DNA of 35,705 bases from Betaproteobacteria bacterium. Its GTDB lineage: Bacteria; Pseudomonadota; Gammaproteobacteria; Burkholderiales; SG8-41. Under the pieces are notes generated by a model. That model was not told where the DNA came from and did no database searches. It was given only the letters and a program-made list of their open reading frames with translations. Numbering within the stretch: the first letter of the stretch is position 1; the number at the start of each line of letters is the position of its first letter. The stretch covers positions 1-35,705 of the forward strand of contig VGID01000041.1 of the NCBI GenBank assembly GCA_016868035.1, given 5' to 3'. Below, piece after piece: positions 1-8,821 of this stretch. The position numbers were made by a program, and so were the translations under genes.

Positions 1-18
1 TGTGGTCTTCTCTTTCAT
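1..18 (-). CDS. 5' end of a gene running off the left edge
   Basis: On the minus strand an ATG at 18 opens a frame reading MKEKTT before the window ends. An AAAGGAG Shine-Dalgarno (28-34) lies 9 nt upstream. Two hairpins sit just ahead of it in the leader: CCCGG/CCGGG at 38-53 and GGTTGAAG/CTTCCAACC at 58-79. The product cannot be identified from six residues. The start is inferred only from the ribosome site and reading frame. Confidence 0.45.
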
Positions 19-187
19 GGGTGGCGTCTCCTTTCACCCCGGCGCTAACCGGGCGTTGGTTGAAGTCAAGCTTCCAACCGAAAGGCTACGCCGCCTTCCT
101 CATTTACACACTTTTTGATCTTACCTCCGCTCTCCTAGAATTGGGCTGTAGCGTGCAGGAATGGCGCGAAACAACCGGAGGAAAACC

Positions 188-805
188 ATGTCGGACACCC
201 CAAGCAAGGTGAGTCCCATCGTAGGAATCGCCGCGGTATCGGTGATCGTATTCAGCGCGGTCGGCGTCGCCGTAATGACCGGCATCATTCCGAGCTCCTT
301 TTCCAGGAGCGAGCAGCCCGTGGTGGTTGCTCCGCAGCCGCAGAAAGCGCCCGTCGCGAACACTGCCCCCGCTGAGCGGCAACAGCAGAAGGCCGCGGCG
401 GCGCCCAGGAAGGCCGCCACCGAGCCCACACGGGTCGCCGCGGTGGAGCCCGCGAGAGTCGCGGCGCGCGCATGCCCGGAATGTGGAACAGTGTCCGCGG
501 TGCGCATGATCGAGCAGGAAGGCGAGGCGACCGGCCTCGGCGCGGTCGCCGGTGGCGTGGCGGGCGGCGTGCTGGGCAACCAGGTCGGTAGCGGCAGCGG
601 GCGAAAAATCGCGACGGTCGCAGGCGCGGCCGGCGGCGCCTACGCCGGGCACCAGGTCGAGAAGCACCTGAAGAAGTCCAAGCGCTGGGATGTCGCCGTG
701 CGCATGGAAGACGGCGCGAACCGCACGTTCTCGTTCGACGCCGAGCCGGCCTTCGGAGTTGGCGCCAAGGTCAGGGTGGTGAACGGGACGCTCGTCGCGA
801 ATTGA
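188..805 (+). CDS. membrane-anchored glycine-zipper (2TM-type) protein
   Basis: The ATG at 188 is chosen over one at 161 because GGAGG (177-181) lies 6 nt before it, giving 205 residues. Residues 10-31 form one hydrophobic segment with a short cytoplasmic N-terminus. A low-complexity Ala/Pro/Gln/Lys linker follows (about 40-95). A glycine-rich stretch with GxxxG-like spacing (about 115-160, GAVAGGVAGGVLGNQVG and GAAGGAYAGHQVE) matches the glycine zipper of Rick_17kDa/SlyB-like envelope proteins. The last 45 residues form a small basic domain. Such proteins usually act in envelope integrity or lipoprotein packing, and the exact role here is unknown. It ends in a strong hairpin shared with the convergent EamA gene. 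Confidence 0.8.
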   Translation: MSDTPSKVSPIVGIAAVSVIVFSAVGVAVMTGIIPSSFSRSEQPVVVAPQPQKAPVANTAPAERQQQKAAAAPRKAATEPTRVAAVEPARVAARACPECGTVSAVRMIEQEGEATGLGAVAGGVAGGVLGNQVGSGSGRKIATVAGAAGGAYAGHQVEKHLKKSKRWDVAVRMEDGANRTFSFDAEPAFGVGAKVRVVNGTLVAN

Positions 806-813
806 TGCTCCCG

Positions 814-842
814 CAGCCGCGGCGCCGCGTGCGCCGCGGCTG
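814..842 (+). terminator. GC-rich terminator-like hairpin after the glycine-zipper gene
   Basis: CAGCCGCGGCGC pairs perfectly with GCGCCGCGGCTG, a 12-bp stem with a 5-nt loop, 9 bp past the stop codon. Only a short T-poor tail (TTGTCC) follows, so termination may be Rho-assisted. It lies between convergent genes. Confidence 0.6.
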
Positions 843-859
843 TTGTCCTGCCCGCAACG

Positions 860-878
860 GGGCGCGGTTCCCGCGCCC
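860..878 (-). terminator. hairpin immediately after the EamA stop
   Basis: GGGCGCGG and CCGCGCCC form an 8-bp stem with a 3-nt loop, beginning 2 nt beyond the EamA stop codon on the minus strand. No U-tract follows. It plausibly ends the long minus-strand gene series. Confidence 0.45.
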
Positions 879-879
879 G

Positions 880-1725
880 CTACAGCCGCAGCACGGTGAT
901 CCCGCCTACCACCAGAATCGCGCCGGGAATGCGCCAGCCGCCGAACTTTTCCTTGAACAGCACGGTGCCGATCACGGTCGCGATCACGACCGAGGTCTCG
1001 CGCAACGCCGCCACCGCGGCCACCGGCGCCCGCGTCAACGCCCACAGCACGATGCCGTAGGAGACGATGGTCAGCGCGGAACCGAGGAGGCCCCAGTGCC
1101 AGCGGCTCCTCGCGTAACCCAATAGCTCCCGGCCGCGCAGGACCAGCGCGAGCGAGGTGATCGGTATCGCGTCGAGCATGAACAGCCACACGCAGTAACT
1201 CACGGGATCACCGGAAAGCCGCGTCCCCGCGCCGTCCACCAGAGTATACGAAGCGATGAGGAACGCGTTGGCGAGCGCGATCAGCGTCGCGCGTGTGGGC
1301 GTGTGCTGCAGGTCGTGCTGCGCGAGCATCGGCCCGACGATGCCCACGCTGATGAGCGCGATGCCCGTCCAGATCGGCAGCGTGAGCGTCTCCTGCAGCA
1401 CCACCACGCCGGCCAGCGCGACGAGCAGCGGCGCGACGCCGCGCATCAGCGGGTACGTGTGCGACAGGTCGCCCCACTGGTAGGCGCCGATCAGCGCAAT
1501 GAAGTACAAGAAGTGCAGCACGACGGACGCCGCGAGCCATGGCCAGCTCGCGGGCTCGGGCGGCGGCAGGAACGGCAGCGCGGCAAGGCACATCAGCCCG
1601 CCGCCCGCAGCGAGCAGCGTGGTATCGAGCAGCTTGTCCGGGCTCGACTTGACGATGGCGTTCCACGACGCGTGCATCAGCGCCGCGCCGAGCACCAGCA
1701 GCGTTACGTCAAGGGGCAGGCTCAC
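880..1725 (-). CDS. EamA/DMT-family membrane transporter
   Basis: This 281-residue inner-membrane protein has about ten hydrophobic segments in two repeated EamA halves (about 5-135 and 145-281), the usual size and layout of drug/metabolite transporters. The conserved C-terminal pattern of the family is visible (ALRETSVVIATVIGTVLFKE, about 240-260). The GTG start is supported by GGAGG five nt upstream. DMT proteins generally export small metabolites or amino-acid-like solutes, but the substrate cannot be read from sequence. It is the last gene of the minus-strand series, 88 bp after a Bug receptor gene, so it could export a product of the same pathway, though it may be independent. Confidence 0.85.
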   Translation of the reverse strand: MSLPLDVTLLVLGAALMHASWNAIVKSSPDKLLDTTLLAAGGGLMCLAALPFLPPPEPASWPWLAASVVLHFLYFIALIGAYQWGDLSHTYPLMRGVAPLLVALAGVVVLQETLTLPIWTGIALISVGIVGPMLAQHDLQHTPTRATLIALANAFLIASYTLVDGAGTRLSGDPVSYCVWLFMLDAIPITSLALVLRGRELLGYARSRWHWGLLGSALTIVSYGIVLWALTRAPVAAVAALRETSVVIATVIGTVLFKEKFGGWRIPGAILVVGGITVLRL

Positions 1726-1813
1726 CCGCCCCTCCGCCCGGACCGTCCCTGCCTACGACGACACTGGATTCCCCGCTGCCGGATCGGTCGTGAGCATGCG
1801 CAGTGAGCCGACA

Positions 1814-2791
1814 TTACTCGAGGCGCGCTCCGGAATCCCGCACCACCTTGCCCCATTTTTCGATCTGCGCCTTGAGGTGGGAAGCGAACTGCTCGGGCGA
1901 TCCGCCCATCGGGACCGCGCCTTCGGTAGCCATCCGCTCCTGCGTATCCGCGGCCTTCAGCGCCCTGTCGACCTCGGAGTTCATCCGGGAGATGATGTCC
2001 TTCGGCGTGCCCGCGGGCGCGAGCAGCCCGAAGAAGGTGCTGGATTCGAAGCCCCGGATTCCCGACTCCGAAACGGTGGGCACGTTGGGCAGCAGCGGCG
2101 AGCGCTTCTCGGTGTTGACCGCGAGCAGCCTCAACCTTCCAGCCTGCACGTGCTGGATCGTGCCCGGCATGTTGGCGAACATGAGCGAGACCTGCCCGCC
2201 GAGGAGCGCCGGCATGGCCGCCCCGCTGCCCTTGTAGGGTATGTGGACCATGTTGATCTTCGCCATGCTCTGGAAGAGCTCCCCGGCGAGGTGCGTCGAA
2301 GTGCCGGCACCCGCCGACGCAAAATTGAGCTCGCCGGGCCGGGACTTCGCGAGCGCGATCAGCTCCTTCACCGACTTCACCGGCAGCGAGGGATGCACCA
2401 CGGTGAGCTGGGTGACCACGCACACCAGGATGATCGGGTCGAGGTCCTTGACCACGTCGAAGGGCATCTTCTTGTAAAGCGAGGGATTGATGGCGATCGA
2501 CCCGGCCGCCATGAGCAGCGTGTAGCCATCCGGCGCGGATTTCGCGACGAGGTCCATCCCGATGTTGCCCCCCGCGCCCGGACGGTTATCGATGACCACG
2601 CCCTGGCCCAGCGCGGCGGTGAGCTTCTGCGCGAGCGGGCGCGTGATGGTATCCGTCGAGCCCCCGGGCGAAAACGGGATGATCACCCGGATCGAGCGGC
2701 TGGGGTACGCCTGGGCGTAACCATTGCCTATCGTCCCTGCAACGAGGGCAAACGCGCCAAGCAATGCGGCGATGCGCGCGACTGTTTTCAT
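1814..2791 (-). CDS. Bug-family periplasmic solute receptor (TctC-like)
   Basis: From the ATG at 2791 this is 325 residues. That start is preferred because a near-ideal AGGAGG-rich site lies just before it and a typical signal peptide follows (MKTVARIAALLGAFALVAGTIGNGYAQA). The mature protein begins with the family hallmark YPSRSIRVIIPFSPGGSTD. It continues with VIDNRPGAGGNIG, PDGYTLL, VPYKG and PTVSESG, typical of the tripartite tricarboxylate transporter receptors greatly expanded in Bordetella and relatives. Bug proteins bind carboxylates, amides or aromatic acids in the periplasm. No tctA or tctB membrane genes are present, so it must share a distant transporter or act as a sensor. It lies 92 bp downstream of the sulfatase gene. 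Confidence 0.92.
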   Translation of the reverse strand: MKTVARIAALLGAFALVAGTIGNGYAQAYPSRSIRVIIPFSPGGSTDTITRPLAQKLTAALGQGVVIDNRPGAGGNIGMDLVAKSAPDGYTLLMAAGSIAINPSLYKKMPFDVVKDLDPIILVCVVTQLTVVHPSLPVKSVKELIALAKSRPGELNFASAGAGTSTHLAGELFQSMAKINMVHIPYKGSGAAMPALLGGQVSLMFANMPGTIQHVQAGRLRLLAVNTEKRSPLLPNVPTVSESGIRGFESSTFFGLLAPAGTPKDIISRMNSEVDRALKAADTQERMATEGAVPMGGSPEQFASHLKAQIEKWGKVVRDSGARLE

Positions 2792-2883
2792 TTTCCTCCT
2801 CCTTTTCACCAAGTTTGCTGCGTTCCGTTCCATCATGAAACTTCCCCGGCGGCCTGATGCGTCGCACCGGTCAAGCGCGCCCG

Positions 2884-4263
2884 TCAGCCCAGCCGGTCGT
2901 ACGAGTTCTCGATGATCCCCCGGACCTTCCCGCGGTGGTCGATGCGCAGGTTGAACTTCCTATAGTAGCTCTCCTTGGGCAAGAACTCGTCCCCGATGCG
3001 CTCCATATGGCCCCGCATCTCGCCTTCCAGTTCAGCGACGAGGGAACGATAGCCCGCGTCGTCCATCACGTTGCGCATCTGGTACGGGTCCTCCTGGTTG
3101 TCGTAGAGCAACCACGGGCGGTCAATCGTGCGCACGTAGGTGTAGCGCGCGGTGCGCACGCCCCGATACTCCATCCGCATCCCGCGGTAGTCGGGGACCT
3201 GGTCGGGGCCGCGCGGATCGCCGATGCTGAACGGGCAAGGATTCATCAGCAGGACCGAAGACGGCGGGTCGGCACGCCCATCCGCGATCCAGGGCGATAG
3301 GTCCACGCCTTCCACGGAGCCGGGAACGGCGACGCCCGCGAGACCGAGCAGCGTGGGCATCACGTCGATGACGCTGATCGGAAATGGCATCGTGCTGCCG
3401 CCCCGGACGCGCGGCGGATAGCGCAGAATGAACGGGACCCTGATGGATTCGTCCCACGGCCATTGCTTCTTGTAGACACCGTGCGACCCGTGCATGTCCC
3501 CGTGGTCGGAGGAGAACGCGAGTATCGTGTTCTCATCAAGCCCAAGCTCGCTCAATGCGGCCAGCAAACGCCCCATCTGCTCGTCGAGAAAGGTGGTCTG
3601 CGCGTAATAGCCCCACAGGTCCTCCCGCGGCGGGTGCGGGCAATTGGGTCGCGCCGGTATCTCTCCCGGGTCGTACATGTCGAGAAAGCGCTTCGGCACG
3701 GTCCGGTAGGGATGATGCGGCGGGCCCCACGACAGGAACAGACAGAACGGCTTGCCGCGCTTCCGGCCGCACAGGTAGTGGATCGCGAGCCCGGTCTGCG
3801 CCTCGGCATCGAACCCGTCCCATACCACCGGCTCGGGCGAGTCGCCCGCGAAATACACCGAGCGGTCGTAGTTGTGGTCGAAGTTGGCCGCCGCCCAGTA
3901 GTCGAATCCCTGGCGTAACGCGCCCGGCGGCACCCACGCCCGTCGGTCGGGCCCGTTCAGATGCCATTTCCCGATGTAGGCCGTCGCATATCCGGCCGCC
4001 TTCAGCACGTGCGCGATGCTGGTTTCGTCCGTGCGAAGCGGAATGTCGTTCAGCACGAGCCCGAGCGAGAGCGGCGTGCGCCCGGTGATGAGTGCCCCGC
4101 GGTACGGCGTGCACACCGGCATCGGAGACACCGCGGTGGTGAAGACCGCCGATTCGCGCACGAGCCGGTCGAGATGCGGCGTACGGACAGGCTCTTCTCC
4201 CGCATAGCCCACGGATGAGGCCCGCAGCTGGTCGGCGAAGACGAAAAGAATATTGGGCTTCAC
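2884..4263 (-). CDS. sulfatase-family hydrolase (formylglycine type)
   Basis: The protein is about 459 residues of the alkaline phosphatase superfamily. The start is uncertain. A GTG at 4275 overlaps the GGAGGG site, so the GTG at 4263, giving MKPNILFVFADQLR, is preferred. Numbering from there: metal-site D11/Q12; the C51-T-P-Y-R55 motif, whose Cys is normally oxidised to formylglycine; GKWH with K99 and H101; and SSDHGD with D253/H254, then K265. These are the canonical sulfatase active-site elements, so an active ester hydrolase is expected. Tyr replaces the usual Ser/Ala in the CxPxR motif, which is tolerated. There is no obvious signal peptide, suggesting a cytoplasmic enzyme. The substrate could be a sulfate ester or, as in some relatives, a phosphonate or phosphate ester. 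It sits between two Bug receptor genes. Confidence 0.9.
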   Translation of the reverse strand: MKPNILFVFADQLRASSVGYAGEEPVRTPHLDRLVRESAVFTTAVSPMPVCTPYRGALITGRTPLSLGLVLNDIPLRTDETSIAHVLKAAGYATAYIGKWHLNGPDRRAWVPPGALRQGFDYWAAANFDHNYDRSVYFAGDSPEPVVWDGFDAEAQTGLAIHYLCGRKRGKPFCLFLSWGPPHHPYRTVPKRFLDMYDPGEIPARPNCPHPPREDLWGYYAQTTFLDEQMGRLLAALSELGLDENTILAFSSDHGDMHGSHGVYKKQWPWDESIRVPFILRYPPRVRGGSTMPFPISVIDVMPTLLGLAGVAVPGSVEGVDLSPWIADGRADPPSSVLLMNPCPFSIGDPRGPDQVPDYRGMRMEYRGVRTARYTYVRTIDRPWLLYDNQEDPYQMRNVMDDAGYRSLVAELEGEMRGHMERIGDEFLPKESYYRKFNLRIDHRGKVRGIIENSYDRLG

Positions 4264-4375
4264 GCTTGCTGCCACCCTCCGGACTGAACAGAAGCGGACC
4301 GGCGCCGTCGCCGCCCTGCTCCCGCCGCCCGCGTGACGTCCGGTCCTTGCCTTGAGGTTCTCACCGCTGCGCAGC

Positions 4376-5398
4376 TCACTTCGGCGTGACCATCCCGAGA
4401 TCGGTCAGAACTTGTTTCAGCTCTTCGTATTGCTGGCGCATGTGCGCGGTGACTTCGGCGCTCAACTTGAAGGTGTTGTTGAGCAACCTCCGCTCCAGGT
4501 CTTCCGCCCATTCCGGGCTCTTCGCGATGCGTGACAGCGCCGCTTCCCAGAACGCTACCTGCTCGGGCGGCATTCCCTTCGGTCCCAACACGTTGCGCGT
4601 GGTGCTGGCAACCCGGTCGATGCCCAGCTCCTTCCATGTCGGAACGTTGGCATACGGCCCCGAGATTCGCGCCGGCGCGGAGATCGCGAGGCCGCGGATC
4701 TTCCCGGAGCCCGCGAGAGCCACGACGTTGCCCGGCGGCGTCGGTACGACATCGATGTGCCCGCCGAGCAGCGCGGTGTTTGCGTCCGCCACCGAGTTGA
4801 AGATCACCGCCCTCAGCTTGCGCACGTCCACGCCCGCGGCCTTCAACGGCAGCGCGATGCCGGTATGGTTATGGTTGCCGAGGCTGGTGGCGATGCCGAT
4901 CGAGAGGCCTGCGGGGTCTTTCCTGAGGGCCGCGACCAGGTCTCTCCCGTCCTTCAGCGGAGAGTCCGCGCGAACCATGATCGCGACGTACTCGCTGAAC
5001 ATTTCCGTGACGATCGTGACGTCGCCGACACTAATATTGCTTCTGCCCAGTATGTGGTTGGTCAGGAACGTCGGCGTCGCGACCATCACATAGTGCCCGT
5101 CTCCCGCGTGCTGGTTGAGATAGACGAGACCGATCGTGCCACCGCCTCCCGGTTTGTTTACCACACTCGAGGTGACCGGGAGCGTGCGCTGGCTCTGGAT
5201 CAGCTTGTGCAAAAAGCGCGCGAACTGATCCAGCCCTCCACCCGGGCTCGTGTTTACGATGATCTCCACGTTTTTCGTAGGCTGCCACTGCGCGAGGCCG
5301 GCGCCGGAGTATCCGGCCGCCAGAACCGCCGCCGCACAAAGCGCGCGCCCGAGCCAGGGCTGCCGGCTCGGGCGCAACCGGAAATCGAACGTGATCAT
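4376..5398 (-). CDS. Bug-family periplasmic solute receptor, divergent member
   Basis: This 340-residue protein has a long signal region (about 1-36, ending GLAQ) and then the Bug start WQPTKNVEIIVNTSPGGGLD. NKPGGGGTIG, NVPTWKELG and the C-terminal helices match the TctC/Bug fold. It is more divergent than the other two receptors here: the PDGYTL motif is replaced by GDGHYVMVA and VPYKG is missing. A GAGGGGGG site precedes the ATG. It lies 33 bp after the sulfotransferase and 100 bp before the sulfatase, consistent with one transcript. The ligand is unknown. Adjacency to a sulfatase and a sulfotransferase makes a sulfated or otherwise anionic ligand possible, but that is inference only. Confidence 0.85.
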   Translation of the reverse strand: MITFDFRLRPSRQPWLGRALCAAAVLAAGYSGAGLAQWQPTKNVEIIVNTSPGGGLDQFARFLHKLIQSQRTLPVTSSVVNKPGGGGTIGLVYLNQHAGDGHYVMVATPTFLTNHILGRSNISVGDVTIVTEMFSEYVAIMVRADSPLKDGRDLVAALRKDPAGLSIGIATSLGNHNHTGIALPLKAAGVDVRKLRAVIFNSVADANTALLGGHIDVVPTPPGNVVALAGSGKIRGLAISAPARISGPYANVPTWKELGIDRVASTTRNVLGPKGMPPEQVAFWEAALSRIAKSPEWAEDLERRLLNNTFKLSAEVTAHMRQQYEELKQVLTDLGMVTPK

Positions 5399-5431
5399 GA
5401 TCCCCCCTCTCTCACCAGCTGCTCGCGGCGC

Positions 5432-6574
5432 CTAACGATCGTAGCGCCGCTTGATTGCGAAATGCTCTTTCCATCGCCGGGGCGCGCGCTGGCCCGTGAT
5501 GTGTCCCTCGTGCGGGTGGCCGGACGGGAAAGGCTTGGGTCCGCCGTCGTCGCGCCAGATGCCGCGCTTGCGCCTCTCGTCTCGCTGATCGATCAGCCAG
5601 TCGTGATAGCTCTCCCAGACGATGCGCCCGTCCGGGCCATCGAGCAGCGCGGCTTGCGTGCGCCCGCCGAGTTCGCGGAAAACATGCGCGTCCTCCTCCG
5701 TCACCTCGAGCGGTTCCGCGTCGAGCTCGTAGCCTGCCTCGGCCATGACTTTTCCGGCGACGAAGGCGAATATGCGCCGGTCGCGCAAGCTCAGCAGCTC
5801 TTTATGTACCCCGATGTAGCGATCGCTGACCGGGTGGCCCAGCGCCTTGTGATCTCGTTTCGCGCTGCGGGCGCGGGCGATCGGCGATTCGTAGAAGCGG
5901 AGCATCCGCGCGTCGTAGTCCTCGCCCAGAAACGCGCACACGCGCCGCAACGTCCCCTCCGGATTGCGCGCAAGGTCCTCGTAGCGCACGTCGAGCCAGG
6001 AATCGGCATCCAGCGAGCGCCCGAGCTTGAGCGCCTCCCTCTGTCCCAAGCTCCAGCACTCGGCCGCACAAAAAATGTTGCTCGGGGCGATGCCGGAATT
6101 CAAGAACTCCGCGCACACGTCTCGCCCGTCTCGTGTCACGCAGATGATCTTCACATTGGGAAAATCTTCGCGGATTTCGCGAACGAAGTACAGATTGTTC
6201 GGCGTCTTCTCGCCCCATCGCGGCCGGTTCCCGGCCCATCGCGCGTAGCGTTCCATCATTGCGCAGAACACTCCCGCAAACGAGCGCTCGCGCGCCTCGC
6301 TCACCACTTCGTCCACGATGGCGCGGGGATTCGCCGGCATCCCCCAGAACGGCACCGGTAGCCCGAAGATCATCTCGGACGCGAGCGTGCGGAAGTTCTC
6401 CTCCCGCTCGAGGTCGCCGTAGGTGTGAAGATAGCCCCGAAAGCGCGGGTACCACCACGAAACTTCCGGCACCGCGATGCGCGGGTGGCTTCCCAGCATC
6501 ACCATGAGCAGCGTGGTGCCGGAACGCTCCTGGCCGACGATGAAAAACGGTGCTTCGGTAAGCGTGATCGCCAT
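5432..6574 (-). CDS. PAPS-dependent sulfotransferase family protein
   Basis: This 380-residue protein opens with the 5'-phosphosulfate loop FIVGQERSGTTLL (about 11-23). WGEKTP (120-125) follows, then the 3'-phosphate motif VTRDGRDVCAEF (146-157), the two hallmarks of PAPS-binding sulfotransferases. The family moves sulfuryl groups from PAPS to hydroxyl or amine acceptors. Bacterial members of this size act on lipids, glycans or small molecules, and the acceptor is not predictable. The C-terminal 100 residues are charged and unlike common families. It lies 60 bp after the metallophosphoesterase gene, in a series that also holds a sulfatase, so sulfation and desulfation chemistry are encoded together. 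The ATG at 6574 has no clear ribosome site. Confidence 0.85.
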   Translation of the reverse strand: MAITLTEAPFFIVGQERSGTTLLMVMLGSHPRIAVPEVSWWYPRFRGYLHTYGDLEREENFRTLASEMIFGLPVPFWGMPANPRAIVDEVVSEARERSFAGVFCAMMERYARWAGNRPRWGEKTPNNLYFVREIREDFPNVKIICVTRDGRDVCAEFLNSGIAPSNIFCAAECWSLGQREALKLGRSLDADSWLDVRYEDLARNPEGTLRRVCAFLGEDYDARMLRFYESPIARARSAKRDHKALGHPVSDRYIGVHKELLSLRDRRIFAFVAGKVMAEAGYELDAEPLEVTEEDAHVFRELGGRTQAALLDGPDGRIVWESYHDWLIDQRDERRKRGIWRDDGGPKPFPSGHPHEGHITGQRAPRRWKEHFAIKRRYDR

Positions 6575-6634
6575 GTAAAGTATGCGCCCGATTTCCCTTG
6601 CTCTGAATGCTTCGCTCCGCGACTGCGAACGCCT

Positions 6635-8761
6635 CTAGGCGGAAATGCGCACGAGCGCGGGAACTGCACAGGCGACTCCCTCGCCGACTCGCAGCAAGTC
6701 GCCGCCGGGGCTCGCGGCGACGGAGGCCGTCAGGGAGCGAATGTCTCCGGAAGCGAGGTCGATCCACTTCGCGTCCTTCACGCCGCGCAACTTCCGCGCC
6801 CCCAGCGGCAACGCGCTCACCATGGTTTCCCGCTCCGGCAGCAGGAGCAGCCAGAGCTTTCCGGAACCCTCCAGCGCGAGCACCCGCACCCCCGGCAGGT
6901 CGGTGGCCTCCCCGGCCGAGAGTTCCGCACCGGCACCCGAGAGAGCGCTGTGGAGGTTGCGGTACACGTGAAACCCGACCCTCGGGTTGTAGCGCCGGTC
7001 CACCAGGCCCGAGCGGCGGAAATATCCGCGGTCCACGTCGTTAAACGTGTCCAGCCACACGTCCACGCCCGGGCATCCGAATGCGGCCACCACGGTTTCC
7101 GCCACGCGGTTCGCGGTGGCGAGGTCGTCGACCGGTGCGTCGGCGGGATTGTCGGAGGCGAGACGCATGTACGCGCAGGTGCGTATGCCGAGCGCGCGCG
7201 ACAAGCCGTGTACCGCACGCACGCTGTCCCATGCGGCCTCGCCGCGGGCGACGCGGAACGACACGCCGTCGAACGCATCGCGCGCGGCATTGCGCGCGAG
7301 CAGCTCGCGCAGTTGCTCGTGCTCCTGCACGAGAAAGCCGTGCTCGATCGTGTGGCGCCCGCGCTTTCCGTGGTCGTACCGATCCTCGGGGCGCTGCAGC
7401 TTCGACAGATGGACCATCAACGCCGTGGCGGTCTTGATTTCCCGCACCTGCTCCGCAACCTCGTCCAGCTTGCGCAGCGGCGCAATGACTTCCCACGCGC
7501 TCACGAGCCCCGCGTGCGCGACGAGCGCATCGCGCAGCTCGCCCGAAGGCACGCCGTGGGTGTACACCGTGAATTCGTTCCCGACGCGCCGCAGCACCCG
7601 CATGCGCTCGCGGGTCAGCGGATTCGCGAGATCGCGCGCGGGAACCCGCAGGCGGCGCACGCCCATTTCCCACAGCGCCATCAGCGGATAGTCGTTGCGC
7701 GCGAGCTTGCGCGAGAATTCGTCGAGCGCGCCGCTCGCCGCGACCTCCACGGTCTCGGCCCACGGGTAACGCAGGTCTATTCCCACCGGCGCCAGCGCGA
7801 TCGACTTGGTGTGCACCGGCGGCAGGCGCTCCGCATGACCGTTCACCCTCGCACCGGGCGCGAGCGTCGCACCGGACGTGCGCATCACGTACGCAACGTG
7901 GCCATTTTCGTGCACGTCCACCTGGAAGAAGCCGAGCTTCGGCGCGTCGTTCCGGCCGCCTTCGGGACCGGGCTCGATGCGGCAGAGCTCGCTGTAATCG
8001 AGCCGCACGAACGACGTGGAAGGAAGCAGATAAACGTCGGTATCTCCGTGGAGGTGATACCACAGGTTATGCACGTGCCCCGCGAAAACGGCCTCCACCG
8101 TGTGGCGGGCGAAAAGACCCAGCAGCCACGAGCGCCCCGGCTCGTCGATATTGTCGTAGTGACCGTCCTCGCCCGGCTCGTAAAGATACGGAGGGTAATG
8201 GGTAGCGAGGAAAATCCGCTTTCCTGAATGGGCCGCGAGATCCTTCTCGAGCCAGCTCTTCTGCGCCGCCTCACATTCGAGCCCGGAGTTGATGATCTGC
8301 GCGTTGATGACGACGAAGTGGCAGCCGTTCGAATCGAGGGAATAGTAGTCCTTGCCGAAATGGCGGCTGTAGAGCGCGAGGAAGTCGTCGCTCACCGACG
8401 GCACGGGCAGCCAGTCGCCCGGCTTGTCGCCGACGTCGTGGTTGCCGGGCGTGAGATACAGGGGGCACTTCAGCTCTTTCGCGAGCGCGTGGAACGAATC
8501 CGCGGCGGTCGCGTAGCCCGGGTGGGCCGGATTCGGATGGACGATGTCGCCCAGGTGCAGCACGAGCGCCGGGGCGATCCGGTTGATCTCGCGCATGACA
8601 TGCCGGCTCCGGGCGTTCGACAGCCGGTTGACGGCAAAATCCGAGGACGCCTTGCCGTCCTCCTGGTTGACGTGCGTGTCGGCCACGACCACGAACGTGA
8701 ATAAACGCGTGCCCAGATCCTGCGCGCGCCCGCCACGCCGGCCCTTTAACGTCACTGCCAC
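6635..8761 (-). CDS. large calcineurin-like metallophosphoesterase with extra C-terminal domain
   Basis: A GTG at 8761 with GGGGAG seven nt upstream gives 708 residues; a TTG at 8776 is the longer alternative. All metallophosphoesterase motifs are present in the first 235 residues: DTH (28-30), GDIVH (71-75), GNHD (106-109), THYPP (187-191) and GHVH (228-231). Together they should bind two metal ions. The remaining 470 residues are not part of that fold. The stretch from about 300 to 600 alternates strand- and helix-like segments ending in VDVWLDTFNDVDRG, suggestive of a TIM-barrel-like domain. There is no signal peptide. The gene directly follows pbfA (60 bp), so a phosphate- or phosphonate-ester substrate is plausible. 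Function is unassigned. Confidence 0.8.
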   Translation of the reverse strand: MAVTLKGRRGGRAQDLGTRLFTFVVVADTHVNQEDGKASSDFAVNRLSNARSRHVMREINRIAPALVLHLGDIVHPNPAHPGYATAADSFHALAKELKCPLYLTPGNHDVGDKPGDWLPVPSVSDDFLALYSRHFGKDYYSLDSNGCHFVVINAQIINSGLECEAAQKSWLEKDLAAHSGKRIFLATHYPPYLYEPGEDGHYDNIDEPGRSWLLGLFARHTVEAVFAGHVHNLWYHLHGDTDVYLLPSTSFVRLDYSELCRIEPGPEGGRNDAPKLGFFQVDVHENGHVAYVMRTSGATLAPGARVNGHAERLPPVHTKSIALAPVGIDLRYPWAETVEVAASGALDEFSRKLARNDYPLMALWEMGVRRLRVPARDLANPLTRERMRVLRRVGNEFTVYTHGVPSGELRDALVAHAGLVSAWEVIAPLRKLDEVAEQVREIKTATALMVHLSKLQRPEDRYDHGKRGRHTIEHGFLVQEHEQLRELLARNAARDAFDGVSFRVARGEAAWDSVRAVHGLSRALGIRTCAYMRLASDNPADAPVDDLATANRVAETVVAAFGCPGVDVWLDTFNDVDRGYFRRSGLVDRRYNPRVGFHVYRNLHSALSGAGAELSAGEATDLPGVRVLALEGSGKLWLLLLPERETMVSALPLGARKLRGVKDAKWIDLASGDIRSLTASVAASPGGDLLRVGEGVACAVPALVRISA

Positions 8762-8821
8762 TGCTTCACTCCCCAAGTCCTGTTCCGATATTGCGCAGCT
8801 CTGCGGCTGGACGACGCCCGC

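Noticed and set aside
21-212. A short plus-strand frame at the left edge
   Set aside because: It lacks a ribosome site, overlaps the leader of the minus-strand edge gene and runs into the glycine-zipper start.
6425-8227. A 600-codon plus-strand frame opposite the metallophosphoesterase
   Set aside because: The opposite strand carries every catalytic motif of the esterase, while this frame has repetitive Arg/His/Ala composition and no start signal.
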